Shown: piece by piece, positions 18,325-28,503 of the stretch | Position numbering within the stretch: position 1 is the first letter of the stretch | Layout of the letters: every line of letters begins with the position of its first letter | From: Alteromonas sp. C1M14 | Lineage (GTDB): Bacteria; Pseudomonadota; Gammaproteobacteria; Enterobacterales; Alteromonadaceae | Reading direction: 5' to 3' | Length of the DNA stretch: 64,000 nt | Assembly: GCF_018860965.1 (NCBI RefSeq) | Contig: NZ_JAHKQF010000015.1 | Location: 124,001 to 188,000, forward strand | Made by a program: the position numbers and the translations under genes | Notes under the pieces: generated by a model | What the model was told of the DNA's origin: nothing | Database searches by the model: none | The model's input: the letters and a program-made list of their open reading frames with translations, nothing else

Positions 18325-19266
18325 CTAAGGAAGGGGGTCTAAATCAGCCCCTTCTTTTTCCACTTGTGGCGGCATCAAATCTTCTTTGCTGATCCCCAAC
18401 GCCAATGCCACAGAGCTGGCAATATAAATGGAAGAATAGGTTCCCACCACAATACCAAACAACAATGCAGTGGCAAATCCGTGGATCAGTGCCCCACCTT
18501 TATAGAATAAGGCCACCAGCACCAACACGGTGGTCAATGACGTAATGATGGTTCGGTTTAAGGTTTGCGACAATGAAATATTCACAATTTCCACCGGTTC
18601 ACCCTTACGGATTTTACGGAAGTTCTCTCGTATTCTGTCGCACACAACAATGGTGTCATTCAGTGAATAACCAATTACGGCAAGCACTGCGGCGAGTACG
18701 GTAAGATCAAATTCGATTTGAAAAACCGCGAACAAACCTAAGGTCAGAATGACGTCGTGTACCAACGCCGATACCGAACCTAACGCAAACCGCCATTCGA
18801 AACGCATAGCCACATAAATCAATATACAGATAAGCGCCACAAGCATGGCTAAACCGCCCTGCTCGGTCAGTTCTTCACCAACCTGAGGACCAACGAACTC
18901 AATACGGCGCATTTCTACGCTTTCGCCTTTAGAACGCAATGCTTCTAATACTTGCTCACCAATAACCGACGCCTTGATACCCTCTCTTGGCGCAATTCGA
19001 ATAAGCACATCTTGACTGCTACCAAAATTTTGGACCACGGCATCGATAAAATCAGCATCGGCTAATTCACCGCGAATGGATTCTAAATCGGCGGATTTTT
19101 CATAGCCCACTTCAATTAGGGTGCCCCCCGTAAAGTCGAGCCCCCAATTTAACTTGTTGACTGCAAGGGCAGTTATGGAACCCAAAATAAGAATGGTAGA
19201 CAATATCATGGTTGCAAAGCGCAACCGCATGAAATTGACCGTATGATTTAACGATAAAAACTGCAT
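18325..19266 (-). CDS. secF: Protein translocase subunit SecF
   Basis: SecF works with SecD to pull exported proteins across the inner membrane using the proton gradient. The 313-aa protein has six predicted membrane segments: one near residues 17-38 and five after residue 130. The periplasmic loop begins with GLDFTGGTLIEVGY and the RND-type motif GYSLNDTIVVCDRIREN is present. It follows secD by 12 nt in the usual queA-tgt-yajC-secD-secF order. Confidence 0.96.
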   Translation of the reverse strand: MQFLSLNHTVNFMRLRFATMILSTILILGSITALAVNKLNWGLDFTGGTLIEVGYEKSADLESIRGELADADFIDAVVQNFGSSQDVLIRIAPREGIKASVIGEQVLEALRSKGESVEMRRIEFVGPQVGEELTEQGGLAMLVALICILIYVAMRFEWRFALGSVSALVHDVILTLGLFAVFQIEFDLTVLAAVLAVIGYSLNDTIVVCDRIRENFRKIRKGEPVEIVNISLSQTLNRTIITSLTTVLVLVALFYKGGALIHGFATALLFGIVVGTYSSIYIASSVALALGISKEDLMPPQVEKEGADLDPLP

Positions 19267-19278
19267 ATAAACGGTTCC

Positions 19279-21123
19279 TTAAATGGGCAGCTTATTCACT
19301 CGACGTCCACCCCAAACAGCGTTGGTGACCATACGAGTTACAACAATGGCTGTAAACATAGACGTGGCAATACCAATCATCAGAGTAATGGAAAACCCTT
19401 TGATCGGCCCTGTTCCTACTGCGAACAAGATCATGCCTGCAATCAACGTTGTGACATTGGCATCCATGATGGTGGAAAATGCACTGTCATACCCTAAGTG
19501 AATAGCTTGTTGAGGAGAACGCCCATCACGGAGTTCTTCTCTTATTCGTTCGAAGATCAATACATTGGCATCAACGGCCATGCCCACGGTTAATACAATA
19601 CCTGCCATGCCTGGCAAGGTAAGGGTAGCACCGGGTATCATCGACATGACGCCCACAATGACCACCAGGTTACTAATCAGCGCGACATTGGCAATTAAAC
19701 CAAACGCTTTGTAGTACACCACCATAAACACCAGCACTGCCACAAGCCCCCAAATGATGGCCTGCATACCCATTTCAATATTTTCAGCCCCTAGACTTGG
19801 GCCCACGGTACGTTCTTCCACAATTTGAATTGGCGCAATCAAGGCACCAGCACGAAGCAACAACGCGAGATCCCGTGCTTCTTTTGGCGAATCTAAGCCA
19901 GTGATCCTAAAGCTACTGCCTAGTTGCGCACGGATAGTGGCAACACTGATCACTTCTTCGTGCTTTTCGAACACCAATTTACCTTCCGCATTTCGCTCTC
20001 CGGTAGATTTGTACTCGATAAACACTGTGGCCATGGGCTTACCAATATTGCCTCGGGTCGCTCGGGACATTTTATTACCGCCCTCAGAATCAAGGGAAAT
20101 ATTTACCTGAGGAATGCCATATTCATCCACGCCACTGCTTGCATCGGTAATGTGGTTACCGGTTAGCATAATTTGCTTTTCAAGCAATTGAGGGCGACCT
20201 TCTTGATCGTTTATCAACTGAGAGCCCGCAGGTACGCGGCCATCCACTGCATCCATAACATCATGGTCCATATCGACCATTCTAAATTCCAGTGTGGCGG
20301 TGGCGTTCAGTATCTCTTTTGCTCGTGCGGTGTCTTGGATACCCGGTAGCTGTACAACGATGCGATCAGCACCTTGCTTTTGCACCACAGGTTCTGCCAC
20401 ACCCAATTGGTTTACCCGGTTACGGATAATCGTGATATTTTGCTTAACCGCATTGTCACGAATGGTGGCTAATTTTGATTCCGAGAAAGACGCTTTAAGC
20501 ACCAAATCGGCATCTTCTTCAAAGGATAAATCACGGTTTTGATTGCGTAAGAAAAACTCGGCTTTTTCCAAGGTTTCCTGATCGCGGAACTGAATAGCAA
20601 TAAAGTCATCTCGTTGGGTCACGGTACGATAACGTAAACCTTCTTCACGTAACGAGGTTTTAAACCCGTTTTCGGCATCTTCCAAAGACTTTTTAATGGC
20701 TTCGCTCATGTCCACTTCCATCAAGAAGTGCACACCGCCTCGTAAATCTAGGCCCAGCTTCATGGGAGAAGCACCAAGATTTTCCAGCCAAGCGGGGGTA
20801 TCGGCAGCAAGGTTCATTGCTACGTAGTAATCCGTACCCAGTTCTTTTTCTAATAGTTCTCGCGCTCTTAGCTGCGCATCGCTACTGGTTAACCGTACAA
20901 GAATTTGATCGTTCTCAAACTCAATGCTTTTTGGTGAAATGCTGTTTTCCGAGAGGGTCTTTTCAACTCGGGTTACCATTTGCTCGGTAACAGTTGCATC
21001 CCTACCCGCTGAAATCTGCACAGCGTTGTCTTCACCATAAATATTGGGAAGTGCATACAGGGCACACAGACCGATGGTTAGAATAACCAGTAGCACTTTC
21101 CAGATAGAATTTTTATTTAACAC
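19279..21123 (-). CDS. secD: Protein translocase subunit SecD
   Basis: SecD is the larger RND-type partner of SecF in the inner membrane. The 614-aa protein has an N-terminal membrane segment, a long periplasmic domain with [18 protein letters not shown], and five C-terminal membrane segments including [17 protein letters not shown]. The start is GTG at 21123 with AAGGA upstream. The length matches E. coli SecD (615 aa). Confidence 0.96.
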   Translation of the reverse strand: MLNKNSIWKVLLVILTIGLCALYALPNIYGEDNAVQISAGRDATVTEQMVTRVEKTLSENSISPKSIEFENDQILVRLTSSDAQLRARELLEKELGTDYYVAMNLAADTPAWLENLGASPMKLGLDLRGGVHFLMEVDMSEAIKKSLEDAENGFKTSLREEGLRYRTVTQRDDFIAIQFRDQETLEKAEFFLRNQNRDLSFEEDADLVLKASFSESKLATIRDNAVKQNITIIRNRVNQLGVAEPVVQKQGADRIVVQLPGIQDTARAKEILNATATLEFRMVDMDHDVMDAVDGRVPAGSQLINDQEGRPQLLEKQIMLTGNHITDASSGVDEYGIPQVNISLDSEGGNKMSRATRGNIGKPMATVFIEYKSTGERNAEGKLVFEKHEEVISVATIRAQLGSSFRITGLDSPKEARDLALLLRAGALIAPIQIVEERTVGPSLGAENIEMGMQAIIWGLVAVLVFMVVYYKAFGLIANVALISNLVVIVGVMSMIPGATLTLPGMAGIVLTVGMAVDANVLIFERIREELRDGRSPQQAIHLGYDSAFSTIMDANVTTLIAGMILFAVGTGPIKGFSITLMIGIATSMFTAIVVTRMVTNAVWGGRRVNKLPI

Positions 21124-21177
21124 AAGAAATTCCTTTTACCAACGTGCCGAGTAAATACTCGGCACGGGTAGTAACAC

Positions 21178-21516
21178 TTAGATCGACTTCATGGTGCCTT
21201 TGGGCAGCACAGCGGAAACAGATGATTTTTGAATAACAATATGGGTTTCATCATTAAGGGCAATTTCAACAAAATCTTTGTCGTCAGCCACTTTGGTAAT
21301 ACGACCAACTAATCCACCCTGAGTAAGCACTTCGTCACCTTTGCCTAAAGAAGCGATTAAGTTTTTGTGCTCTTTAACGCGCTTAGCTTGTGGGCGATAT
21401 AATAGAAAATAGAAAATTAATCCAAACACACCCAGCATAATGAGCATTTCGAAGCCGCCACCCTGTGATTGGCCACCGGCGGTTTGTGCGTAAGCATCAG
21501 AAATAAATAAGCTCAT
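21178..21516 (-). CDS. yajC: Preprotein translocase accessory subunit YajC
   Basis: YajC is a small single-span membrane protein associated with SecDF. It has an N-terminal periplasmic stretch, a membrane segment (MLIMLGVFGLIFYFLLY) and the family signature RPQAKRVKEHKNLIASLGKGDEV. The 112-aa length is normal and GAGGA precedes the ATG. Confidence 0.96.
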   Translation of the reverse strand: MSLFISDAYAQTAGGQSQGGGFEMLIMLGVFGLIFYFLLYRPQAKRVKEHKNLIASLGKGDEVLTQGGLVGRITKVADDKDFVEIALNDETHIVIQKSSVSAVLPKGTMKSI

Positions 21517-21543
21517 AGTATCCTCATTTTTTAAACGTTGTAA

Positions 21544-22707
<1,164 letters not shown>

Positions 22708-22722
22708 TTAATATTGGCGGGG

Positions 22723-22731
22723 ATTATAACA
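22723..22731 (-). promoter_or_regulatory. Extended -10 promoter element upstream of tgt
   Basis: On the minus strand TGTTATAAT is a perfect extended -10 (TGnTATAAT) about 70 nt upstream of the tgt ATG. No good -35 is seen, which extended -10 promoters often tolerate. It suggests internal transcription of tgt-yajC-secDF. Confidence 0.5.
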
Positions 22732-22794
22732 GTTTCCCCAAGTAGATCATGCCTTGCAACGCCCTTGAACGTGAATTAACCGCAAAGGGACCTG

Positions 22795-23835
22795 CTAGTT
22801 GACCTTTCGCTCAATAAACATACTGTCACCGTAGCTGAAAAAGCGGTATTTTTCTGCAATCGCATGTTCATAGGCACTCATCACGTTTTCTCTACCGGCA
22901 AAGGCACTGATAAGCATCATCAAGGTAGACTCAGGCAAGTGAAAATTGGTAAACATGGCATCGACAACTTTAAAATCGAAGCCAGGATAGATAAAAATGT
23001 CGGTATCGTCACAAAAAGGGGCGATTAACCCGTTGGTTGCCGCCCGCGCCGCCGACTCAAGAGAACGTACTGAGGTCGTGCCCACGGCAATCACTCGCTT
23101 ACCTGCCGCTTTGGTTGCCAATACCGATTCCACAACCTCTGCGGGCACATCTGCATACTCTGAGTGCATCACATGTTCATGTATATTGTCTACCCGCACA
23201 GGCTGGAATGTGCCAGCGCCAACATGCAGTGTGACAAACGCAAGATTGACCCCCTTGTCCCGCAGCGCTGTCAGCATGTCATCATCAAAATGTAAGCCTG
23301 CGGTGGGTGCCGCTACTGCACCGGGCTTTTGGTTGTATACCGTTTGGTAACGTTCTTTATCACTATTTTCATCGGCTCTATCGATATACGGCGGTAACGG
23401 CATATGACCGTATTGTTCCAGTGCACTTAACACTGTCGATTGGGTCTCGAATTTTAATAAAAACAACGCACCTTCTCTACCGAGCACGGTCACAGGCAGC
23501 GCCGATTCAAGTAACAATTTTGACCCCGGCTTGGGGGCTTTACTGGCTCGAACATGGGCCAATACTTCATTATTTTCCAGAATCCGTTCCACCAACACTT
23601 CCAGTTGTCCACCGGTCTCTTTTTGACCTTTAAGGCGTGCTGGAATTACTCGGGTATTATTGAATACCAGTAGGTCGCCTGGCTCCACTAAAGACAACAT
23701 TTGTTCAAATTGCATATCCCGCACCACTCCTGTGTTACCAGACAAACACAATAGTCGGCTAGCGCGACGTTTTTGAGCAGGATATTTAGCAATTAAGCTC
23801 TCTGGCAATTCAAAACTGAAATCAGATAATTTCAT
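22795..23835 (-). CDS. queA: S-adenosylmethionine:tRNA ribosyltransferase-isomerase QueA
   Basis: QueA converts preQ1 in tRNA to epoxyqueuosine using the ribosyl part of SAM. The 346-aa protein begins [20 protein letters not shown]. It includes [64 protein letters not shown] and the C-terminal [16 protein letters not shown], all family hallmarks. It opens the queA-tgt-yajC-secD-secF block. Confidence 0.97.
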   Translation of the reverse strand: MKLSDFSFELPESLIAKYPAQKRRASRLLCLSGNTGVVRDMQFEQMLSLVEPGDLLVFNNTRVIPARLKGQKETGGQLEVLVERILENNEVLAHVRASKAPKPGSKLLLESALPVTVLGREGALFLLKFETQSTVLSALEQYGHMPLPPYIDRADENSDKERYQTVYNQKPGAVAAPTAGLHFDDDMLTALRDKGVNLAFVTLHVGAGTFQPVRVDNIHEHVMHSEYADVPAEVVESVLATKAAGKRVIAVGTTSVRSLESAARAATNGLIAPFCDDTDIFIYPGFDFKVVDAMFTNFHLPESTLMMLISAFAGRENVMSAYEHAIAEKYRFFSYGDSMFIERKVN

Positions 23836-23869
23836 TATTCACTTCAAATTCAATTAATTAAAAACATGC

Positions 23870-24028
23870 AAACTGCAGGGGTATTGTTTTTTATACGTAG
23901 ATACCTTTCGGTATACGCACAATAAATATACGGCAGGTGCTTTAACAGGTACGATCCGCCCCAGATAGTGATGATGTTCTCCCAAACGAATCCTATTCTT
24001 CGGCCCGGTATATTTACCGGGCTTTTTT
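23870..24028 (+). ncRNA. Possible small RNA ending in an orphan terminator
   Basis: The queA upstream region contains a small hairpin (ATACC-TTTC-GGTAT at 23901-23914) and then a strong plus-strand terminator at 24003-24028. No plus-strand gene precedes that terminator; queA and the next gene are both on the minus strand. A short plus-strand RNA is therefore possible. I could not see a convincing promoter, and the 5' end given is a guess. Confidence 0.3.
24003..24028 (+). terminator. Strong plus-strand rho-independent terminator without an obvious gene
   Basis: GCCCGGTA/TACCGGGC forms an 8-bp GC-rich stem with a TATT loop followed by six T's. The minus strand has no T-tract after the stem, so it works only in the plus direction. 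Confidence 0.8.
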
Positions 24029-24104
24029 ATTGCCATTCACTTGGTGATAGCCAGACCCGGGGATTATTTTGTATTCCCTCACCCTGTACCTGTAATAAAA
24101 AATA

Positions 24105-24371
24105 CTAATTCATGTCCTTGAGAATATCTTCGACATCCTGCATCGACAAGGTACGGGCATTCAAGACCATCATTATCTGTAAAAACAAATCGGCACCCAT
24201 GATACCTTTATTTACTTTATTGCGCAGGTTATCTGCACTTTGCTTGACGCCTACCTCTGCGAGTCTCTCGCTCAATCCTTGATATTTTACTCCTCTCACG
24301 GACATTTCCGCTTTAACTAAACGGGCTACCAGCTGCCGCCAATTATTTTTTGAAGTCAAAATAATCACCAT
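24105..24371 (-). CDS. Small DUF6471-like protein
   Basis: This 88-aa protein carries a pattern resembling DUF6471: a tryptophan near the start (NNWRQLVARLVKAEM), then GVKYQGLSERLAEVGVKQSADNLRNKVNKG and a C-terminal helix LFLQIMMVLNA. The helical pattern resembles a short DNA-binding fold, but the family function is unknown. It is transcribed alone and divergently from the yjfI-like operon. No strong ribosome-binding site precedes the ATG. Confidence 0.75.
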   Translation of the reverse strand: MVIILTSKNNWRQLVARLVKAEMSVRGVKYQGLSERLAEVGVKQSADNLRNKVNKGIMGADLFLQIMMVLNARTLSMQDVEDILKDMN

Positions 24372-24428
24372 TTGTGAGTTATAGTTTACAAAAAAACATT
24401 TATTTACACATAAATGAGCTATTGATTA

Positions 24429-24458
24429 TTGACTACTTTACCCCCATCTGTCTACACT
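24429..24458 (+). promoter_or_regulatory. Candidate promoter of the yjfI-pspA operon
   Basis: TTGACT (24429-24434) and TACACT (24453-24458) are 18 nt apart, about 80 nt upstream of the yjfI-like ATG. Both resemble sigma-70 elements. Confidence 0.5.
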
Positions 24459-24541
24459 AGCCACATGAATCTTGTCGAACACGGAACCAGTCGTTTACAG
24501 TGTTGTCGACATTTTCGCTTCAATTGCAAAGGAGAAACGCT

Positions 24542-24931
24542 ATGACGTGGGATCTAGAAAAGCTTGAATCCCTCCTAAAAGAACACGATGACTTTGTCAT
24601 TACCCGTGAACAAGGTTGTCTTCTTATTGCCAACCAAGACGGGCTTGATGCTTGGTTAGCGCTTAGTGGAGAACAAATTCTTGTTGAAAGCCTGTTATTT
24701 CCGGCATCGGCAGTGAAAGACAAACCTGCGTTAGACCATGAAATACTGTCTACCCATATGGTCTTTCCACTCACAACGGTGGGGATTTCCACCATTGGTG
24801 GCGATGAATACTATACGGCGTTTGGCGCACTCAGTGCCCAATCTAAGCCAGAGAGTGTTGTTATTGAAGTTGAAACATTATTCCAGAATGTAGCCTCATT
24901 TCTTGATGCCTACGAAAATCATCTGAAATAA
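24542..24931 (+). CDS. yjfI: YjfI/DUF2170 family protein
   Basis: This is a 129-aa cytoplasmic protein of the YjfI (DUF2170) type, of unknown biochemical role, always found near a PspA-like gene in this kind of operon. The sequence starts MTWDLEKLESLLKEHDDFVI and contains HMVFPLTTVGISTIGGDEYY. The ATG at 24542 has AAGGAG upstream; a 14-codon longer frame is open but overlaps that site and was rejected. The next gene begins 17 nt later. Confidence 0.85.
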   Translation: MTWDLEKLESLLKEHDDFVITREQGCLLIANQDGLDAWLALSGEQILVESLLFPASAVKDKPALDHEILSTHMVFPLTTVGISTIGGDEYYTAFGALSAQSKPESVVIEVETLFQNVASFLDAYENHLK

Positions 24932-24948
24932 GTTACCAGGAGAAGCGA

Positions 24949-25629
24949 ATGTCTGTTTGGAAAAAATTAATTACCGCAGTAAAAGGCGGCGCCAATGAAG
25001 CTGCGCAAGCGGTTGCCGATAGTCAGGCTATTAGAATTTTAGAGCAGGAAATACGTGAAGCAAAAGAAGAGCTACGTAAATCCGATCATGCACGCACTCA
25101 AATTCTGGCGAAATGTAAACTGTCACAACAAAAAGTAGATAGCTTCAGTGCCTCTATTTCAGAATATGAAGCCCATGCACGTAAGGCCATCGACACGGAT
25201 CGCCAGCTCGCATTAGACTGCGCACAGAAAGTGGCTGATTTAAAAACCGAGCAAGAACAGGAACAGCGTTACCTGGATCAGTTTAAACAGTCAGAAAAGC
25301 AATTAGCGCACAATATTCAGCAAGCAAAAGCGAATTTGCGTAGATTAGAACAACAGGTAGACATGGTTAAGGCCACCGAAAGTGTGCAAAAAGCGCAGGT
25401 TGCGGTTTCTTCCCGTCACCTTGGAGCCAACAGTAAAATGAAAACGGCTACCGAATCTTTGTCTCGTATTCAAGAGAAGCAAAATCAGCGTAATGCTGAG
25501 TTGCAAGCTGCCGAAGAATTAGCCGCTGATGAATCTAGCAACGATTTAGAAAAACGCCTAGCTGAAGCGGGTATCGCGGGAGGCAAAAGCTCTGCAGATG
25601 ATGAGTTAAGCCGTATTCTAGGTAAGTAA
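24949..25629 (+). CDS. yjfJ: PspA/IM30 family protein (YjfJ-like)
   Basis: PspA/IM30 proteins are ESCRT-III-like coiled-coil proteins that bind and stabilise stressed inner membranes. This 226-aa protein begins with a short amphipathic stretch (SVWKKLITAVKGGANEAAQ) followed by long heptad-rich coiled coils to about residue 190. It ends with a conserved tail near SADDELSRILGK. A CCAGGAGA ribosome-binding site precedes the ATG. A hairpin after the stop may reduce read-through to the channel gene. Confidence 0.9.
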   Translation: MSVWKKLITAVKGGANEAAQAVADSQAIRILEQEIREAKEELRKSDHARTQILAKCKLSQQKVDSFSASISEYEAHARKAIDTDRQLALDCAQKVADLKTEQEQEQRYLDQFKQSEKQLAHNIQQAKANLRRLEQQVDMVKATESVQKAQVAVSSRHLGANSKMKTATESLSRIQEKQNQRNAELQAAEELAADESSNDLEKRLAEAGIAGGKSSADDELSRILGK

Positions 25630-25637
25630 AGTAGATA

Positions 25638-25663
25638 AAAGGGCGCCTCTTTGCGCCCTTTCT
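25638..25663 (+). terminator. Hairpin with short T-tract after the pspA-like gene
   Basis: AAAGGGCGC/GCGCCCTTT is a 9-bp stem around a 6-nt loop, followed only by TCT. It is likely an attenuator or weak terminator inside the operon, or an RNA-stabilising hairpin. Confidence 0.6.
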
Positions 25664-25734
25664 ATTGGACTTGCGGCTAAATATACTTTAGCGTCTTGCT
25701 CATAATAGACTGAATCAGGACATCACGTCTCACT

Positions 25735-26790
25735 ATGGCAATTTGGGTCATCATCCGTAAAGTGATGCTGCGATATTTTTCTGAATCTCGCTGGTATACC
25801 ATTGTTATCTTTGCGCTTGGCTATGGCGTTCTTGCCTGGCTATTGCTGTATCTCGCTGGCGAGCACGCGTTAACGAACAATATCGATTTTATTTACTGGA
25901 TGGCCGTCACTGCATCCACCGTAGGCTATGGTGATCTCTCACCGACGTCTTCAGCAGGAAAACTAATCGTCGCCCTTTTTATTATTCCTGTGGGATTGAG
26001 TATTTTTGCTATGGTTGTGGGACGAATCGCAGCCTGGGTAAGTCATCACTGGCAACGAGGGTTATTAGGTATGAAACCTGTGCACGTAGAACAGCATATA
26101 TTAGTGATAGGATGGAACGAAAACAAAACCCTATTACTCCTTGATTTACTGCTAAAGGAACGAGAAGCGCTGGCGGATAAGCCTGCCATCGTGTTGTGTG
26201 TTAAAGCCGATATTCAAAATCCTCTGCCAGATCAAATTGAATTTGTGAAAGTGGACTCCTTTAATCGCGATGAGGATATGGATAGAGCCCATGTGGCAAA
26301 AGCAAGCACTATTCTTATCGACAATCCCCAAGACGACGTCACCCTAACCACCGCCTTGTATTGCACAAAACGCAATCCTGATGCTCACAAAGTGGCCTAT
26401 TTTACCGATGACACACTGGTAGGCTTACTACAGCAACATTGCCCTAAGGTGGAATGTACGCCCTCAGTCGCAGTGGAAATGCTAGCAAAAGCCGCCTTTG
26501 ATCCCGGCTCTAGCACCTTGCACCATGATTTAATTAGTGTGGACGCCGGTCAGGCCCAGTTTTCCAACGACATTCCTCAAGGGGTGCCTTCCCTCTCGTT
26601 TGAAACGGCGTTTACCAATATGAAAAAGCATTATGATGCCATTCTTATTGGTTATGCCCCCAAAGGCATTTATCAGAACCTTGTTCTAAATCCCCCGTAC
26701 TCCGACACATTATCTGGCGGTGACAGAATTTTCTATATTTCAGAACGACGGTTAAATGATATCGACTGGCAAGTATTAGGAGCACATTAG
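25735..26790 (+). CDS. Two-TM potassium channel protein with RCK/TrkA-N-like domain
   Basis: This 351-aa protein is a probable inner-membrane K+ channel subunit. Two membrane segments (about 20-41 and 75-96) flank a pore loop with the K+ selectivity filter TVGYGD at residues 62-67. The cytoplasmic part (from about 115) starts HILVIGWNENKTLLLLDLL, a Rossmann-like beta strand and loop that resembles RCK/TrkA-N regulatory domains. It ends one base before the ATG of the yjfK-like gene, so the two are coupled. E. coli yjfIJKLMC has no channel at this position as I recall it. Confidence 0.9.
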   Translation: MAIWVIIRKVMLRYFSESRWYTIVIFALGYGVLAWLLLYLAGEHALTNNIDFIYWMAVTASTVGYGDLSPTSSAGKLIVALFIIPVGLSIFAMVVGRIAAWVSHHWQRGLLGMKPVHVEQHILVIGWNENKTLLLLDLLLKEREALADKPAIVLCVKADIQNPLPDQIEFVKVDSFNRDEDMDRAHVAKASTILIDNPQDDVTLTTALYCTKRNPDAHKVAYFTDDTLVGLLQQHCPKVECTPSVAVEMLAKAAFDPGSSTLHHDLISVDAGQAQFSNDIPQGVPSLSFETAFTNMKKHYDAILIGYAPKGIYQNLVLNPPYSDTLSGGDRIFYISERRLNDIDWQVLGAH

Positions 26791-27441
26791 ATGTTTAGTA
26801 AGTGGTTTGGTAAGAAAAAAGCCCAAGAGGAAAAACCGCAGGCACCAGAGATTATGGGCTTGTATCTTGGTGGCTCATTCGAACTGGATGATCTGAAATT
26901 AAAGCTCATAGAACCCCAATTGACCATAGAAGGGGCTGCTCGCTCTCAGCTGATCCAAGCCGTGGGCGACGCACCGTTAGACAGTGGCGGCACATTACGC
27001 CGTTTCTACACTGACGATGACGGCTTCTTGCAAGTTGTGCTTGATGGTGGCGACACGGAAAACCACATTACTGATGTCAAATTGTGGTACTTTTATGAAA
27101 CCCAAACCATCGGTTCACAAGCCCAGTGGGATCGTGTTTTAAACTCAGTGATTTCCCAACCCACTTATACCCTGGATGGGCAACAATACCATCGCGTTTG
27201 GAATGCGGTAGGCGAGGTTTCTCCACCTGTGGCCGTTACCGAGACTACTTACGAAGAGGACGGTGACGTCAGCACAACAGACCAATTTATGATGTTATAC
27301 GAACGTGCCATAGAAAATGGACGTACCGAATCATTGTTAGTGGTAGGGGAAGAAAAAATCGTCGGCAGCAACGCAGATCGCTGCCTAGTTATTAGTACCG
27401 GGTTCGATATTGAACCTGCAGATATCACCATTAACGGTTAA
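26791..27441 (+). CDS. yjfK: YjfK/DUF2491 family protein
   Basis: This 216-aa cytoplasmic protein matches the YjfK (DUF2491) type: a basic N-terminus (MFSKWFGKKKAQEEK) followed by IMGLYLGGSFELDDLKLKL and later FLQVVLDGGDTENHITDVKLW. Its function is unknown; its partners in the operon suggest membrane-stress maintenance. It abuts the channel gene and is 12 nt before the yjfL-like gene. Confidence 0.85.
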   Translation: MFSKWFGKKKAQEEKPQAPEIMGLYLGGSFELDDLKLKLIEPQLTIEGAARSQLIQAVGDAPLDSGGTLRRFYTDDDGFLQVVLDGGDTENHITDVKLWYFYETQTIGSQAQWDRVLNSVISQPTYTLDGQQYHRVWNAVGEVSPPVAVTETTYEEDGDVSTTDQFMMLYERAIENGRTESLLVVGEEKIVGSNADRCLVISTGFDIEPADITING

Positions 27442-27453
27442 ATAGGACATACC

Positions 27454-27870
27454 ATGGACAGTATTATCACCTCTCTTTCCGGACTGGATAACTTTGCCAT
27501 TTATTTCGGCATTTCCATTCTTTTCCTTTTCGTATTTAAAATATTGTATGCCTTTGTTACCCCCCATGATGAATGGAAACTGGTAAAAGAAGACAAAAAT
27601 GTCGCCGCGGCTGTTGGTTTCGGTGGCGCTTTAATCGGTTTTGCTATCGCGTTATCTGGCGCCGCGTCTAATGCAGTTTCATTGATTGATTTTGCATTGT
27701 GGGGTGTGGTGGCGATTTTGGCACAGTCAGTGGCCTTTGCCTTACTTCGTTTTACGTTCATGCCTAAAATTGCAGAACGTATTAGTAACAATGAAATTTC
27801 TGCTGGCGTTATGCTCGCCGCCATGTCTGTCGCCGTCGGCCTGCTTAACGCGGCCTGCATGACGTACTAA
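27454..27870 (+). CDS. yjfL: YjfL/DUF350 family inner-membrane protein
   Basis: This 138-aa protein has four predicted membrane segments (about 15-30, 48-68, 76-94 and 115-136), the usual layout of a tandem DUF350 protein. Motifs include NVAAAVGFGGALIGFAIAL and ALWGVVAILAQSVAFALL. The function is not established. It sits between the yjfK- and yjfM-like genes. Confidence 0.88.
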   Translation: MDSIITSLSGLDNFAIYFGISILFLFVFKILYAFVTPHDEWKLVKEDKNVAAAVGFGGALIGFAIALSGAASNAVSLIDFALWGVVAILAQSVAFALLRFTFMPKIAERISNNEISAGVMLAAMSVAVGLLNAACMTY

Positions 27871-27888
27871 TTTGGAGGGCAATTCATT

Positions 27889-28500
27889 ATGACCCGCAAA
27901 CGCAGTAAAACCATTAACTTAGCCACAATGCGCAAAGCCTTTGCATTAAAGCCGCTTGCCGTAGGGGTTACCGCAATCATGGCTTCTGGTTGTGCAGATG
28001 ATCGCCAAGATGCCAAAATTTACACCTCCCTAGAGGCCTGTAAAACAGACTACCCTGATGCGGTGCAAAAGTGTGAAACCGCTTACGAAACCGCTTTAGA
28101 GGAGTCGGCACGCACCAGTCCGCGCTTTAACTCTGAACACGATTGTGAATACGAATTCGGTGCCAACCAATGCCAACAAGTTAGCAATAACGGCCATAGC
28201 TTTTTTATGCCGTTTATGACCGGTTATATGGTCAGTCGGCTATTAAGTCCTGGCCCAATGTATTCCCAGCCTATCTATACGTCCTATTCGCCATACTCAT
28301 CTTTTCGTTCACGTTGGGTTACCGCTGACGGCCACGTATTTAGTGGAGACATTGGCAAGCGTAATTACAAAGTAAGCCCTTCCACATTTAAGGCGAAACC
28401 CACTGTAACCCGTACCGTAAGTCGCGGTGGCTTTGGCAGCTCAGTGCGGGCTAAATCCAGTTGGGGCAGTAGTAGTCGCTCTGGCGGCTGGGGCGGTTAA
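27889..28500 (+). CDS. yjfM: YgiB/YjfM-like DUF1190 lipoprotein
   Basis: This 203-aa protein belongs to the DUF1190 (YgiB/YjfM) type. A basic N-terminus precedes a hydrophobic segment ending in ASGC near residue 34, consistent with a lipoprotein. Cysteine-containing repeats (SLEACKTDYPDAVQKCETAY, EHDCEYEFGANQCQQV) follow, and the C-terminus is rich in Gly, Ser and Arg. It lies 3 nt before the ATP-grasp gene, as yjfM is next to yjfC in E. coli. Confidence 0.88.
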   Translation: MTRKRSKTINLATMRKAFALKPLAVGVTAIMASGCADDRQDAKIYTSLEACKTDYPDAVQKCETAYETALEESARTSPRFNSEHDCEYEFGANQCQQVSNNGHSFFMPFMTGYMVSRLLSPGPMYSQPIYTSYSPYSSFRSRWVTADGHVFSGDIGKRNYKVSPSTFKAKPTVTRTVSRGGFGSSVRAKSSWGSSSRSGGWGG

Positions 28501-28503
28501 GTC

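Noticed and set aside
23854-24036. Small 60-codon minus-strand ORF upstream of queA
   Set aside because: It spans the orphan terminator hairpin, has no clear ribosome-binding site and resembles no protein family.
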